Source of the DNA: Sphingobium sp. WTD-1
GTDB taxonomy: Bacteria > Pseudomonadota > Alphaproteobacteria > Sphingomonadales > Sphingomonadaceae
Direction: 5' to 3'
Assembly: GCF_030128825.1 (NCBI RefSeq)
Contig: NZ_CP119127.1
Coordinates: forward strand, 1,860,001 to 1,924,000
DNA: 64,000 nt
This document shows, in pieces, positions 35,700 to 43,687 of the stretch. A program made the position numbers and the translations under genes. The notes beneath the pieces were generated by a model. The model searched no databases and was not told the DNA's origin. It was given only the letters and a program-made list of their open reading frames with translations. Numbering within the stretch: the stretch's first letter is position 1; each line of letters starts with the position of its first letter.

Positions 35700-37124
35700 A
35701 TGACAGAGGGGCGGATGACACAGGAGAAGCCATTCGAGCTGTGCGTCGTCATCGATGATGATGACGACATATTGCTGGCCGCGCGCCTGTTGCTGCGCGC
35801 GATCTTTGGCGAGGTGCTGACCTTTCGCGACCCCGAATCCGCCTTTGCCGCGACCGCCGGCCTGACCCCCGAAGCGTTCCTGCTCGACGCCAATTTCTCG
35901 CGCGGGGCGACCAATGCGGCGGAGGGGTTCGAATGGCTGGGCCGTTTCCTGGCGCGCGATCCGCAGGCGGTGATCGTGATGATTACCGCCCATGCCGGCG
36001 TGCAGGTCGCGATCGAGGCGATGAAGCGCGGTGCGACCGATTTCGTGACCAAGCCCTGGTCGAACGAGCGGCTGCTGGCGACGGTGCGCACGGCCGCAGC
36101 GCTGCGCGCATCGCGCAAGGCGGTGGCGCAGAAGGACAAGGTGGCGATGATCGCGGCCGCGCCAGCGGGGGAGACGCCGCTGCTCGGCACATCACCGGCG
36201 ATGGCGCGGGTGCAGCAACTGATCGACCGTGCCGCGCCGACCGACGCCAATGTGCTGATCATGGGCGAGAATGGCACGGGCAAGGAACTGGTCGCGCGCG
36301 AACTGCATCGCCGATCGCGCCGGGCCGATCGGATCATGCTGCCGGTCGACCTGGGCGCGGTGGCCGAAAGCGTGATCGATTCCGAATTGTTCGGGCATGT
36401 GAAGGGCGCCTTCACCGATGCGCGGGCCGACCGGATCGGGCGATTGCAGGCGGCCGATGGTGGCACATTGTTCCTGGACGAGATTGGCAATCTGCCGCTG
36501 CACCTGCAGCCCAAGCTGCTGACAGCGCTGGAGCAGCGCAAGGTGACGCCGGTGGGCGCCAACAAGCCGGTGCCGGTGGACATCAGGGTGATCGCCGCCA
36601 CCAACCTGAGTGCCGGGCAGATCGCGGACGAGGGGCGGTTCCGCCAGGATCTGCTGTTTCGGCTCAATACGGTCGAGATAGTGCTGCCGCCGCTGCGCGA
36701 GCGGCGCGAGGATATTCCGGCGTTGATCGCCCATTATCACGCGCTCTATGCCCGCAAATATGCCCGGCCGGTGCATCCGATTGCGCCCGAGCTGATGGCG
36801 GCGCTGGTCGCCTATGACTGGCCGGGCAATGTCCGCGCGCTGCGCCATGCGATCGAGCGGGCGGTGATCCTGGCCGGGGACGCGCCCTTTGGCATCGAGG
36901 ATATCCCGCTGCGCAGCCATGGCAGTCCGGAGCCGGTCCGGATCGACCGGGCGGCCGTGGTGGAGGCGCCGCCACCACCCGACGACATGAATCTGGAACG
37001 GGTCGAGCGGCGGCTGGTCGAGACCGCGCTGATGAAGCATGGCTATAATATCTCCAGCGCCGCCGCCGAACTGGGCCTGACCCGCGCCTCCCTCTATCGC
37101 CGCATGGAAAAACATGGGCTTTGA
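35700..37124 (+). CDS. Sigma-54-dependent response regulator (NtrC family)
   Basis: 474 residues. The receiver starts at ELCVVIDDDDDILLAARLLL, with phosphoacceptor Asp in FLLDANFS and Lys in FVTKPW. The AAA+ domain has Walker A GENGTGKE (near residue 190) and Walker B GGTLFLDEIGNL. The sigma-54 contact loop reads GAFTDA (near 236) instead of the usual GAFTGA. A Fis-type helix-turn-helix ends the protein (YNISSAAAELGLTRASLYRR). It should activate the divergent exporter operon through the dyads described. GGGAG is 7 bases before the ATG at 35700; the ATG at 35715, with GAGG 5 bases upstream, is equally plausible. The kinase gene overlaps its end. Confidence 0.92.
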   Translation: MTEGRMTQEKPFELCVVIDDDDDILLAARLLLRAIFGEVLTFRDPESAFAATAGLTPEAFLLDANFSRGATNAAEGFEWLGRFLARDPQAVIVMITAHAGVQVAIEAMKRGATDFVTKPWSNERLLATVRTAAALRASRKAVAQKDKVAMIAAAPAGETPLLGTSPAMARVQQLIDRAAPTDANVLIMGENGTGKELVARELHRRSRRADRIMLPVDLGAVAESVIDSELFGHVKGAFTDARADRIGRLQAADGGTLFLDEIGNLPLHLQPKLLTALEQRKVTPVGANKPVPVDIRVIAATNLSAGQIADEGRFRQDLLFRLNTVEIVLPPLRERREDIPALIAHYHALYARKYARPVHPIAPELMAALVAYDWPGNVRALRHAIERAVILAGDAPFGIEDIPLRSHGSPEPVRIDRAAVVEAPPPPDDMNLERVERRLVETALMKHGYNISSAAAELGLTRASLYRRMEKHGL

Positions 37125-38454
37125 TCGGCGCTTCTCGATCGGCCTGGCGCTGCGGCTCGTCATGGTCATGGCCTGCCTGGCGGCGCTCGCCTGGGCGCTG
37201 ATGACGCCGGACCTGGGCGCTGTGCGTATCCTGTGCGCGATCGGCGCGGCGGTCAGCGCGATGGCGCTATGGCATCATGTGCGCCGCGCCAATTTCGAGC
37301 TGGCCCGCTTTGTCGAGGCGATCGAGTTTGGCGACCTGCAGGCGCGCTTTGCCCGGCCGGGATCGGACAGCGGCTTCGACCAGCTGGGCGCGGCGCTCGA
37401 TCGCGGCATCCGCGAGCTGCGCGACGATCGGGTAAGGTTGCAGGAGGCTTCGCGCTTCTACGAGGCGCTGGCCGATGACGCGCCCGCCGCGCTGCTGACG
37501 ATCGCGCCCGATGGCCGGATCGAACCGGTGAACAAGGCTGCGCGTAAGCTGTTCAACCGCCATGCCGGGGTGCGGCCGGACGATTATGCCCCCTATGGCG
37601 GCCATTTTGCCGCGACGCTGACGGCGCTGGAGCCCGGGCGCAGCCAGACCATGTTGATCGAGACCGATATCGGGCCGCAGCGCGTGCTGATCCGTTGCGC
37701 CAGCCTGACCCGGCTGGGCGGGGCGACGCGGGTGATTGCGGTGCAGGTGATCCAGCAGGCCCTGAATGCGGTCGAGGTGGCGGCGCAGAGCGACCTTATC
37801 CGCGTGCTGACGCATGAGATCATGAATTCGATGACGCCGGTGACCTCGCTCGCCCGCACCGCGTCGGACCTGATGGCGCAGGCGGACGATGGCGGTGATC
37901 CGCTGATCGCCGATGCCCGTGCCGCCGTCGATACGCTGGCCCGACGCGCCGACGGGGTGATGCATTTCGTCGAAACCTATCGCACCATCACGCGCCCGCC
38001 GCTGGTCGACCGCCGGCTGTTCGCGGCGCGGCCCTTTGCCGATGAACTGGCCAAGCTGTTTGCGGCCGATGCCGATCGCGCGAGCGTGCATCTGGATGTG
38101 CGGGTCAGCCCGGCGGACCATCGCATCGATGCCGATCCCGACCTGTTGGCGCAGGTTGTCATCAACCTACTGCGCAATGCGGCGGATGCGGCCGAATGCC
38201 ATCGCGACCGGCCCGAAGTGTCGCTCAGCATCGCCGCGATCAGCGCCGGGCGCACCCGGATCGAGGTGGCGGACAACGGCCCCGGCGTGCCCGAGGCGCT
38301 GCGCCACGACATTTTCCTGCCCTTCTTTACCACCAAGAAGACCGGCAGCGGCATTGGCCTGAGCCTTGGCCGGCAGGTGCTGCTGGCGCATGACGGCACG
38401 ATCGAGATCGACAGCGCGCCGTCGGGCGGCGCGCTGTTCCGGCTGACGCTGTAG
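37114..38454 (+). CDS. Sensor histidine kinase paired with the NtrC-type regulator
   Basis: 446 residues. Two N-terminal membrane helices (ALRLVMVMACLAALAWALM and VRILCAIGAAVSAMALW) enclose almost no periplasmic loop. A PAS-like segment follows (FYEALADDAPAALLTIAPDG). The phosphoacceptor histidine is near residue 234 in RVLTHEIMNSMTPV, and the HATPase_c domain has VVINLLRNAADAA and GIGLSLGRQVL. The short loop suggests that it senses the membrane or a cytoplasmic signal. The ATG lies inside the last codons of the regulator gene (11-base overlap), so production is coupled. Signal unknown; stress from the exported compound is a guess. Confidence 0.9.
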   Translation: MGFDRRFSIGLALRLVMVMACLAALAWALMTPDLGAVRILCAIGAAVSAMALWHHVRRANFELARFVEAIEFGDLQARFARPGSDSGFDQLGAALDRGIRELRDDRVRLQEASRFYEALADDAPAALLTIAPDGRIEPVNKAARKLFNRHAGVRPDDYAPYGGHFAATLTALEPGRSQTMLIETDIGPQRVLIRCASLTRLGGATRVIAVQVIQQALNAVEVAAQSDLIRVLTHEIMNSMTPVTSLARTASDLMAQADDGGDPLIADARAAVDTLARRADGVMHFVETYRTITRPPLVDRRLFAARPFADELAKLFAADADRASVHLDVRVSPADHRIDADPDLLAQVVINLLRNAADAAECHRDRPEVSLSIAAISAGRTRIEVADNGPGVPEALRHDIFLPFFTTKKTGSGIGLSLGRQVLLAHDGTIEIDSAPSGGALFRLTL

Positions 38455-38472
38455 CGCGGCGGCCGGCGCCGC

Positions 38473-39519
38473 TCAGGGGCAGGGATCGGGCAGGTCGCGA
38501 TGGACCGCCTCGATCGCGGCGATGGCATCGGCGCTGAGCGTCAGGTTGACGCTGTCGATGTCGGTCCTGAGCTGGTCCAGCGAGGTCGCGCCGATGATCG
38601 TCGCAGTGACGAACCGGCGGCTGTTGACATAGGCGAGCGCGAGCTGTGCGGGATCAAGGCCATGGGCATGGGCGATCGCGACATAGCGGGCGGCGGCCGG
38701 CGCCTGGCCGGGCAGGTCGTAGCGGACGAACTGGCGCGCGACGTCGCGGCGGGTGCCGGGCGCGATCACGCCGCCCAGATATTTGCCGGTCAGATTGCCG
38801 CCGGCGAGCGGCGAATAGGCGAGCAGGCCGACATCTTCACGCAGGGCAAATTCGGACAGGCCGATTTCGAACACGCGGTTGAGCAGATTATAGGCGTTCT
38901 GGATCGACGCGATGCGGGGCAGGCCCTGGTCCCGCGCCAGGCGCAGATATTCGCTGACGCCCCAGGGGGTTTCGTTCGACACGCCGACATGGCGGATTTT
39001 GCCCGCCTTCACCAGATCGGCAAGGGCATCGAGCGTTTCCTCGATCGGCACGGTGTCGGGCCGGTCGGCCAGGGCGGACAGGCCGCGCACGCCGAAGGAG
39101 GGAACCGGCCGGTCGGGCCAGTGGACCTGGTAGAGATCGATATAGTCGGTCTGCAACCGGCGCAGGCTGTCGTCGATCGCCTGTTCGATGTTCCGGCGAT
39201 CGAGCCGGTCCGCGGTGCGGATGCCGCGCGAGGGATCGCGCGCGGGGCCGGCCACCTTGGTCGCCAGGATGATGTCGTCGCGCTTCTTTCGTCCGGCGAT
39301 CCAGCTGCCGATATAGGATTCGGTCAGGCCCTGGGTGTCGCGGCTGACCGGAGTGACCGGATACATTTCGGCGGTGTCGATGAAATTGACGCCCTGGCCG
39401 ATCGCATAGTCGAGCTGGGCGTGCGCTTCGGCTTCGCTGTTCTGCGATCCCCAGGTCATGGTGCCAAGGCAGATCAGGCTGACCCAGAGGTCGGTGCGAC
39501 CGAGCGTGCGATATTCCAT
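38473..39519 (-). CDS. Aldo/keto reductase (Tas-like)
   Basis: 348 residues with a TIM-barrel aldo-keto reductase fold that uses NADPH to reduce aldehydes or ketones in the cytoplasm. The catalytic tyrosine and aspartate are in GVNFIDTAEMYPV, the lysine in IILATKVAG, and the histidine region in DLYQVHWPDRPVP. The insertion PVTPVSRDTQGLTESYIG is a mark of the Tas subgroup. AAGGG lies about 10 bases before the ATG. It is convergent with the histidine kinase and divergent from dedA. The physiological substrate is not predictable. Confidence 0.9.
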   Translation of the reverse strand: MEYRTLGRTDLWVSLICLGTMTWGSQNSEAEAHAQLDYAIGQGVNFIDTAEMYPVTPVSRDTQGLTESYIGSWIAGRKKRDDIILATKVAGPARDPSRGIRTADRLDRRNIEQAIDDSLRRLQTDYIDLYQVHWPDRPVPSFGVRGLSALADRPDTVPIEETLDALADLVKAGKIRHVGVSNETPWGVSEYLRLARDQGLPRIASIQNAYNLLNRVFEIGLSEFALREDVGLLAYSPLAGGNLTGKYLGGVIAPGTRRDVARQFVRYDLPGQAPAAARYVAIAHAHGLDPAQLALAYVNSRRFVTATIIGATSLDQLRTDIDSVNLTLSADAIAAIEAVHRDLPDPCP

Positions 39520-39720
39520 ATGTCATGGCCCTTTCGTGGCAAGCGACTGGTTTCTAGCCGTTTGTCGGGAAATGCAAAGCCATGGCGGGATCGGTTGAGA
39601 AACTATCATTGACAGCATCCGTCCGGCCGCAGACAGGAAACAGCTCGTCCATCGGTTAACCAAAGGCTCATCGGATCGCCCTAGGTTGCGACTCCTTCCC
39701 TGTTGGTGCGTTGATCGAGC

Positions 39721-40371
39721 ATGTCTGACCTGTCTGATCTCATCCTGGACATGATTACCCGCTATGGCTGGTGGAGCGGGCCGATCATCGGCGTGCTGGC
39801 CTTTTTCGAATCGCTGGTGGTGATCGGGCTGTTCGTGCCGGCGATCGCGACCATGATCGCGGTCGGTGGGCTGATCGGGGCGGGGCTGGTCGATCCGGCG
39901 CCGGTGTTTGCCTGCGCCGTGTTCGGCGCGATCCTGGGCGACTGGGCATCCTATACGCTGGGGCGCTCGGTCGGGCCGGCCATCTATCGCCATCGCTGGC
40001 TGCGCGGGCATCGGCTGGCCTTTGCGCGGGCGCGGCTCTTCTTTCGCCGCTATGGCTTCATCTCGGTGCTGCTCGGCCGCTTCCTGGGACCGGTCCGTTC
40101 GACCGTGCCGGTGGTCGCGGGCGTGGTGAAAATGCCGCATGGCCCGTTCCAGATCGCCAATATCCTGTCCGCCCTGCTGTGGGTGCCGGCGCTGCTGCTG
40201 CCCGGCTATCTGGCCGGCGGCCGTCTGACCCATTTCGATTTCGAGGCCGAGCATTTCGCCATGATGGCGCTGGGCCTGTGCCTGGTGCCGCTGCTGCTGG
40301 GGTGGCTGGCGATCCGTTTCTTCAACAAGCCGCGCCAGCGGCATCGCACCATGTCCGCACAACGCGGCTGA
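39721..40371 (+). CDS. DedA family membrane protein
   Basis: 216 residues with the DedA/SNARE-associated layout. The start MITRYGWWSGPIIGVLAFFES has the conserved membrane-embedded Glu, a re-entrant region is seen at FGAILGDWASYTLGR, and the conserved motif FISVLLGRFLGPVRSTVPVVAG carries the key arginines. DedA proteins are probably lipid scramblases or flippases that act on C55 carriers and phospholipids in the inner membrane. The ribosome-binding site is weak (GAGC). It is followed by a TerC gene 117 bp downstream, without a clear shared operon. Confidence 0.88.
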   Translation: MSDLSDLILDMITRYGWWSGPIIGVLAFFESLVVIGLFVPAIATMIAVGGLIGAGLVDPAPVFACAVFGAILGDWASYTLGRSVGPAIYRHRWLRGHRLAFARARLFFRRYGFISVLLGRFLGPVRSTVPVVAGVVKMPHGPFQIANILSALLWVPALLLPGYLAGGRLTHFDFEAEHFAMMALGLCLVPLLLGWLAIRFFNKPRQRHRTMSAQRG

Positions 40372-40488
40372 AAGGTTGATGACAGGCTGCTTCGCTAATC
40401 GGCGGCGGCCCAATTCACACCCAATAGGCTGTTCGCTGCGGCGGTGATGTTCTTCACGTCGTTGCCTTGCGGGACGGCGAGAGGATTT

Positions 40489-41142
40489 ATGAACGACATC
40501 TGGACTCACATAGTCGCCGATTTTTCCAATCTCGGCTCTCCATCCGCGCTGGCCGCCTTTGGCCAGGTGGTGCTGATCGACATCATGCTGGCGGCGGACA
40601 ATGCGATCGTCGTCGGCGCGCTGGCGGCCGGCCTGCCGCCTGCGTCGCGGCGCAAGGTGATTGCAATCGGCGTGATCGCCGCGCTGGTGCTGCGCATCGC
40701 CTTTGCCCTGCTGGTGACGCAGCTGATGCAGCTTGTCGGCCTGGTCTTTGCCGGTGGCCTGCTGCTGGTCTGGGTCGGCTGGAAGATGTGGCGTGAACTG
40801 CGCGCGCATGGCGAACCGGAAGATGCCGAGCATATGGCAGGCAAGGCCGCGCCCAAGGGCTTTGCCCAGGCGGCCTGGGCGGTCGCTATCGCCGACGTCA
40901 GCATGAGCCTGGACAATGTGCTGGCGGTGGCCGGGGCGGCGCGGGAGCATCCCGGCATCCTGGTGATCGGCCTAGTCCTGTCGGTGGCGCTGATGGGCGT
41001 GGCGGCGAACCTGCTGGCCCGCGTGATCGAACGCTATCGCGCGATTGCCTATTTCGGCCTGATCGTGATCCTCTATGTCGCCGGCAAGATGATCTATGAA
41101 GGGGCGATCGACCCGACCACGGGCCTCATCACCTTGTTCTGA
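40489..41142 (+). CDS. TerC family integral membrane protein (YjbE-like)
   Basis: 217 residues with about seven membrane helices. Two acidic intramembrane motifs mark the TerC fold: VLIDIMLAADNAIVVGAL near residue 25 and VAIADVSMSLDNVLAVAG near residue 133. Members include Mn2+ exporters (Alx/MntY) and proteins that metallate secreted enzymes. I took the ATG at 40489, with GAGAGG 5 bases upstream, over an ATG at 40444. The upstream DNA was checked for a yybP-ykoY (manganese) riboswitch and none is apparent. A strong stem-loop follows the stop. Confidence 0.88.
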   Translation: MNDIWTHIVADFSNLGSPSALAAFGQVVLIDIMLAADNAIVVGALAAGLPPASRRKVIAIGVIAALVLRIAFALLVTQLMQLVGLVFAGGLLLVWVGWKMWRELRAHGEPEDAEHMAGKAAPKGFAQAAWAVAIADVSMSLDNVLAVAGAAREHPGILVIGLVLSVALMGVAANLLARVIERYRAIAYFGLIVILYVAGKMIYEGAIDPTTGLITLF

Positions 41143-41153
41143 GAGCTGGTTTG

Positions 41154-41179
41154 GAAAATGCGCGGGAGCGCGCATTTTC
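41154..41179 (+). terminator. Stem-loop after terC
   Basis: GAAAATGCGCG (41154-41164) pairs perfectly with CGCGCATTTTC (41169-41179) around GGAG, 11 bp after the terC stop. Confidence 0.72.
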
Positions 41180-41191
41180 GATGCGGCACCC

Positions 41192-41256
41192 GCCCGCGCC
41201 CCCACCCGACCTCCCATCAGGATACCATGTCTGGGCGGTCGGGTGGGGGTGCGGGC
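41192..41256. repeat. Long 20-bp inverted repeat in the terC-abrB gap
   Basis: The arms 41192-41211 and 41237-41256 (core CCCCCACCCGACC with GGTCGGGTGGGGG) form a 20-bp stem with one G-T pair and a 25-base loop. It lies between convergent genes and looks like a dispersed intergenic repeat with a terminator role. Confidence 0.6.
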
Positions 41257-41303
41257 CGGTGCGGATACGCCAGAGGCGCATTTCTCAGAAAGCGCGGGGC
41301 CGA

Positions 41304-42362
41304 TCAGTCGACCCCGTTCTTCCGCCCCATCCCGGCAAAGCCGAGCGGCGCGCCGATCAGCACCAGGATGACGCGGGTCAGATGGTGGATGACGACGACG
41401 CCCGGCTCCAGCGCCAGGCTGAGCGCGACCATGCTCATTTCGGCGAGGCCGCCTGGCGAATAAGCGAGCGTCAGCAGCACCGGATCGACCCCGGCAAGCG
41501 TGCCGATCCCCGCCGCCTAGGCAAAGGTGACGGCCAGCAGGATCGCCGTCGACCCCGCCGCCAGCGCTAATATGCGCAGCAATTCCTTCAATGTCAGGCC
41601 AACGAAGCGGCAGCCCATGGTGGCGCCAAGGCCGATCTGTGCCGCGGCCAGTGCCCAGCCGGGAATGCGGAAATCGGCGAGGCCGCTCATATGCACGGCA
41701 GCGCTGACCGCCAGCGGCCCGACCAGATGCCAGGCGGGCAGGCGCAGCAGCCGGCCGATCAGCAGGCCCAGGAGCGCGCAGCCCAGCCCCCAGAAGAGCA
41801 GCGACCAACTGGCGACATCGCCGGTCACCGGGGTGATGGCGCTGGCCGCGACCGGCGCATGGTCGAGCCGGATCAGGAAAGGGAGGATGAAGACGACGAG
41901 GAAGATGCGCGCGCCATGGATCAGGCCGATGGCGCGTTCGTCGGCGCCCCGCTCCGCGCCCATCACCACCATCTCGGCAATGCCGCCGGGCATGCCGGCG
42001 AAATAGGCGGTGGCCGGATCGAACTTCGCGACCTTGCGGAAATAGGTGACGCACAGCAGCGCGGCGGTGGCGAGGAAGAAGGGCAGAGCGGCAAGCGGGA
42101 TGATCCAGTCGCGCGCCTGCGGCAACAGGTGCGGGCCAAAGCTGCTGCCCAGCACCACGCCGATCACCGCCGCCATCGGGCGGCGGGTGGCGGCGGAGGC
42201 CTGAATCGGCAAACCGGCGACGCTGGCGACCGCGCAGGCCGCCATCGATCCGAGCACCCAGGGCAGTGGCGCATGGATCGACCAGAAAAGCGCGCCGCCG
42301 GCCGCCCCGACGGCGAGCGCCGCCAGGAAGCGGAGGAGAGCGCCCAATCCCCTAGGCGACAA
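41304..42362 (-). pseudogene. AbrB-family (aidB regulator) membrane protein with an in-frame amber codon
   Basis: The first 281 codons encode a polytopic protein of the AbrB family (duplicated helix sets; AYFAGMPGGIAEMVVMGAERGAD is the first conserved repeat). A TAG at 41519-41517 stops it. Reading on in the same frame gives 71 further codons that plainly continue the family, LAGVDPVLLTLAYSPGGLAE then MSMVALSLEPGVVVIHHLTR, up to a TGA at 41304. The full length of about 352 codons is normal for the family, so this is a single nonsense change rather than a frameshift or deletion. The start is probably TTG at 42362, inside the end of the CitMHS gene; no good ribosome-binding site is seen. The truncated form lacks the second repeat's last helices. 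Confidence 0.85.
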
Positions 42363-43653
42363 AGGGGAAGGCCATAGCGATCATGCCGACCAAAGTCATG
42401 ACGATGCCGACGGCGGCGGCGGGCAGCAGGGTGAAGCGCTGATGATCGGCCAGGTCCACGCCCGCCAGGCTGACCAGCAGATAGGTGGAGGGGACCAGCG
42501 GGCTGAGCAGATGGACCGGCTGGCCCATCAGCGAGGCGCGGGCGATCGCCATCGGTTCGACGCCATAATGGGCCCCGGCTTCGGCCAGGATCGGGAGCAT
42601 GCCGAAGTAGAAGGCGTCGTTGGAGAGGAAGAAGGTGAAGGGCATGGAGAGCAGGGCGGTGATCGGCGCCATATAGGGGCCAAGCGCTGGCGGGATGACG
42701 CCGACGACTTCCTTGCTCATCGCCTCCACCATGCCGGTGCCGCCAAGGATGCCGGTGAAGATGCCGGCGGCGAAGATGAGCGAGACGACCGCCAGCACAT
42801 TGCCGGCATGGGCGGCGATCCGTTCCTTCTGCTGGGCGACGCCGGGATAGTTGACAATCATGGCGATGGCGAAGGCGATCATCATCAGCACCGAGAGCGG
42901 CAGCACGCCCCAGACCAGCAGCACCAGCAGCGCCACCACCAGCAGGCCGTTGAACCAGCGCAAATGCGGCCGGCGGGCTTCGGGATATTGCGATACGCCC
43001 AGGTCCGACGGGGCGGCGGACTGGTGAGCATGGACCTTGCCCAGGCGACGGCGTTCCTTGACGCCGAACCAGAAGGCGAGGCCGAGCAGGAAGGCGAGGC
43101 CGCCGATCATGCCGGGGATGAGCGGCAGGAACAGGGTGGCCGGGTCCAGCTTAAGCGCACTGGCGGCGCGGGCGGTTGGCCCGCCCCACGGGGTCAGGTT
43201 CATGATCCCGCTCGTCACCATCAGCAGGCAGACGAGATAGAGCCGGTTCATGTCGAACCGTTTGTAGAGGGGGAGCAGCGCGGCGATGGTGATGATGTAG
43301 GTGGTGGAACCGTCGCCGTCGAGGCTGACGACCGCGCAGAGCACGACGGTTCCGAGCAGGATGAGCAGCGGATCGCCATGCACCAGCTTCACCAGTCGAC
43401 CGACCAGCGGGTCGAACAGGCCGGTGTCGGTCATGGTCGAGAAGAAGAGGATGGCGAACAGCAGCATGACGCCGGTCGGCGCCAGATTCTTGATGCCATC
43501 GATCATCATGTCGCCAAGGCCGGCAGCCTGGCCGGCGATGACGCCGAACAGCGAGGGGATGACGATCAGCGCGACCAGCGGAGTCATCTTTTTGGTCATG
43601 ATCAGCGTCATGAAGGTGGCGACCATCAGGAAGCCGAGCAGGGCAAGGTTCAT
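42352..43653 (-). CDS. CitMHS-family citrate:H+/divalent-metal symporter-like transporter
   Basis: 433 residues with about 12 membrane helices. Family marks include a first domain with LDGDGSTTYIITIAALLPLY and MNLTPWGGPTARAASALKLD, and the symmetric second domain with LSNDAFYFGMLPILAEAGAH and RASLMGQPVHLLSPLVPSTY. CitMHS proteins import citrate as a metal complex. AAGGA lies 7 bases before the ATG. It is transcribed with the OprO/P-like porin and solute-binding protein genes upstream (34-bp gap) and overlaps the AbrB start. The neighbouring TctDE-like regulators support a di- or tricarboxylate as substrate. Confidence 0.88.
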   Translation of the reverse strand: MNLALLGFLMVATFMTLIMTKKMTPLVALIVIPSLFGVIAGQAAGLGDMMIDGIKNLAPTGVMLLFAILFFSTMTDTGLFDPLVGRLVKLVHGDPLLILLGTVVLCAVVSLDGDGSTTYIITIAALLPLYKRFDMNRLYLVCLLMVTSGIMNLTPWGGPTARAASALKLDPATLFLPLIPGMIGGLAFLLGLAFWFGVKERRRLGKVHAHQSAAPSDLGVSQYPEARRPHLRWFNGLLVVALLVLLVWGVLPLSVLMMIAFAIAMIVNYPGVAQQKERIAAHAGNVLAVVSLIFAAGIFTGILGGTGMVEAMSKEVVGVIPPALGPYMAPITALLSMPFTFFLSNDAFYFGMLPILAEAGAHYGVEPMAIARASLMGQPVHLLSPLVPSTYLLVSLAGVDLADHQRFTLLPAAAVGIVMTLVGMIAMAFPFVA

Positions 43654-43687
43654 CGCTGCGTCCTTGAGGGGGCTGGAGGAAGGAGGA

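Noticed and set aside
40372..40488. Possible yybP-ykoY manganese riboswitch before the TerC gene
   Set aside because: I could not find the conserved paired elements or loop sequences of that class.
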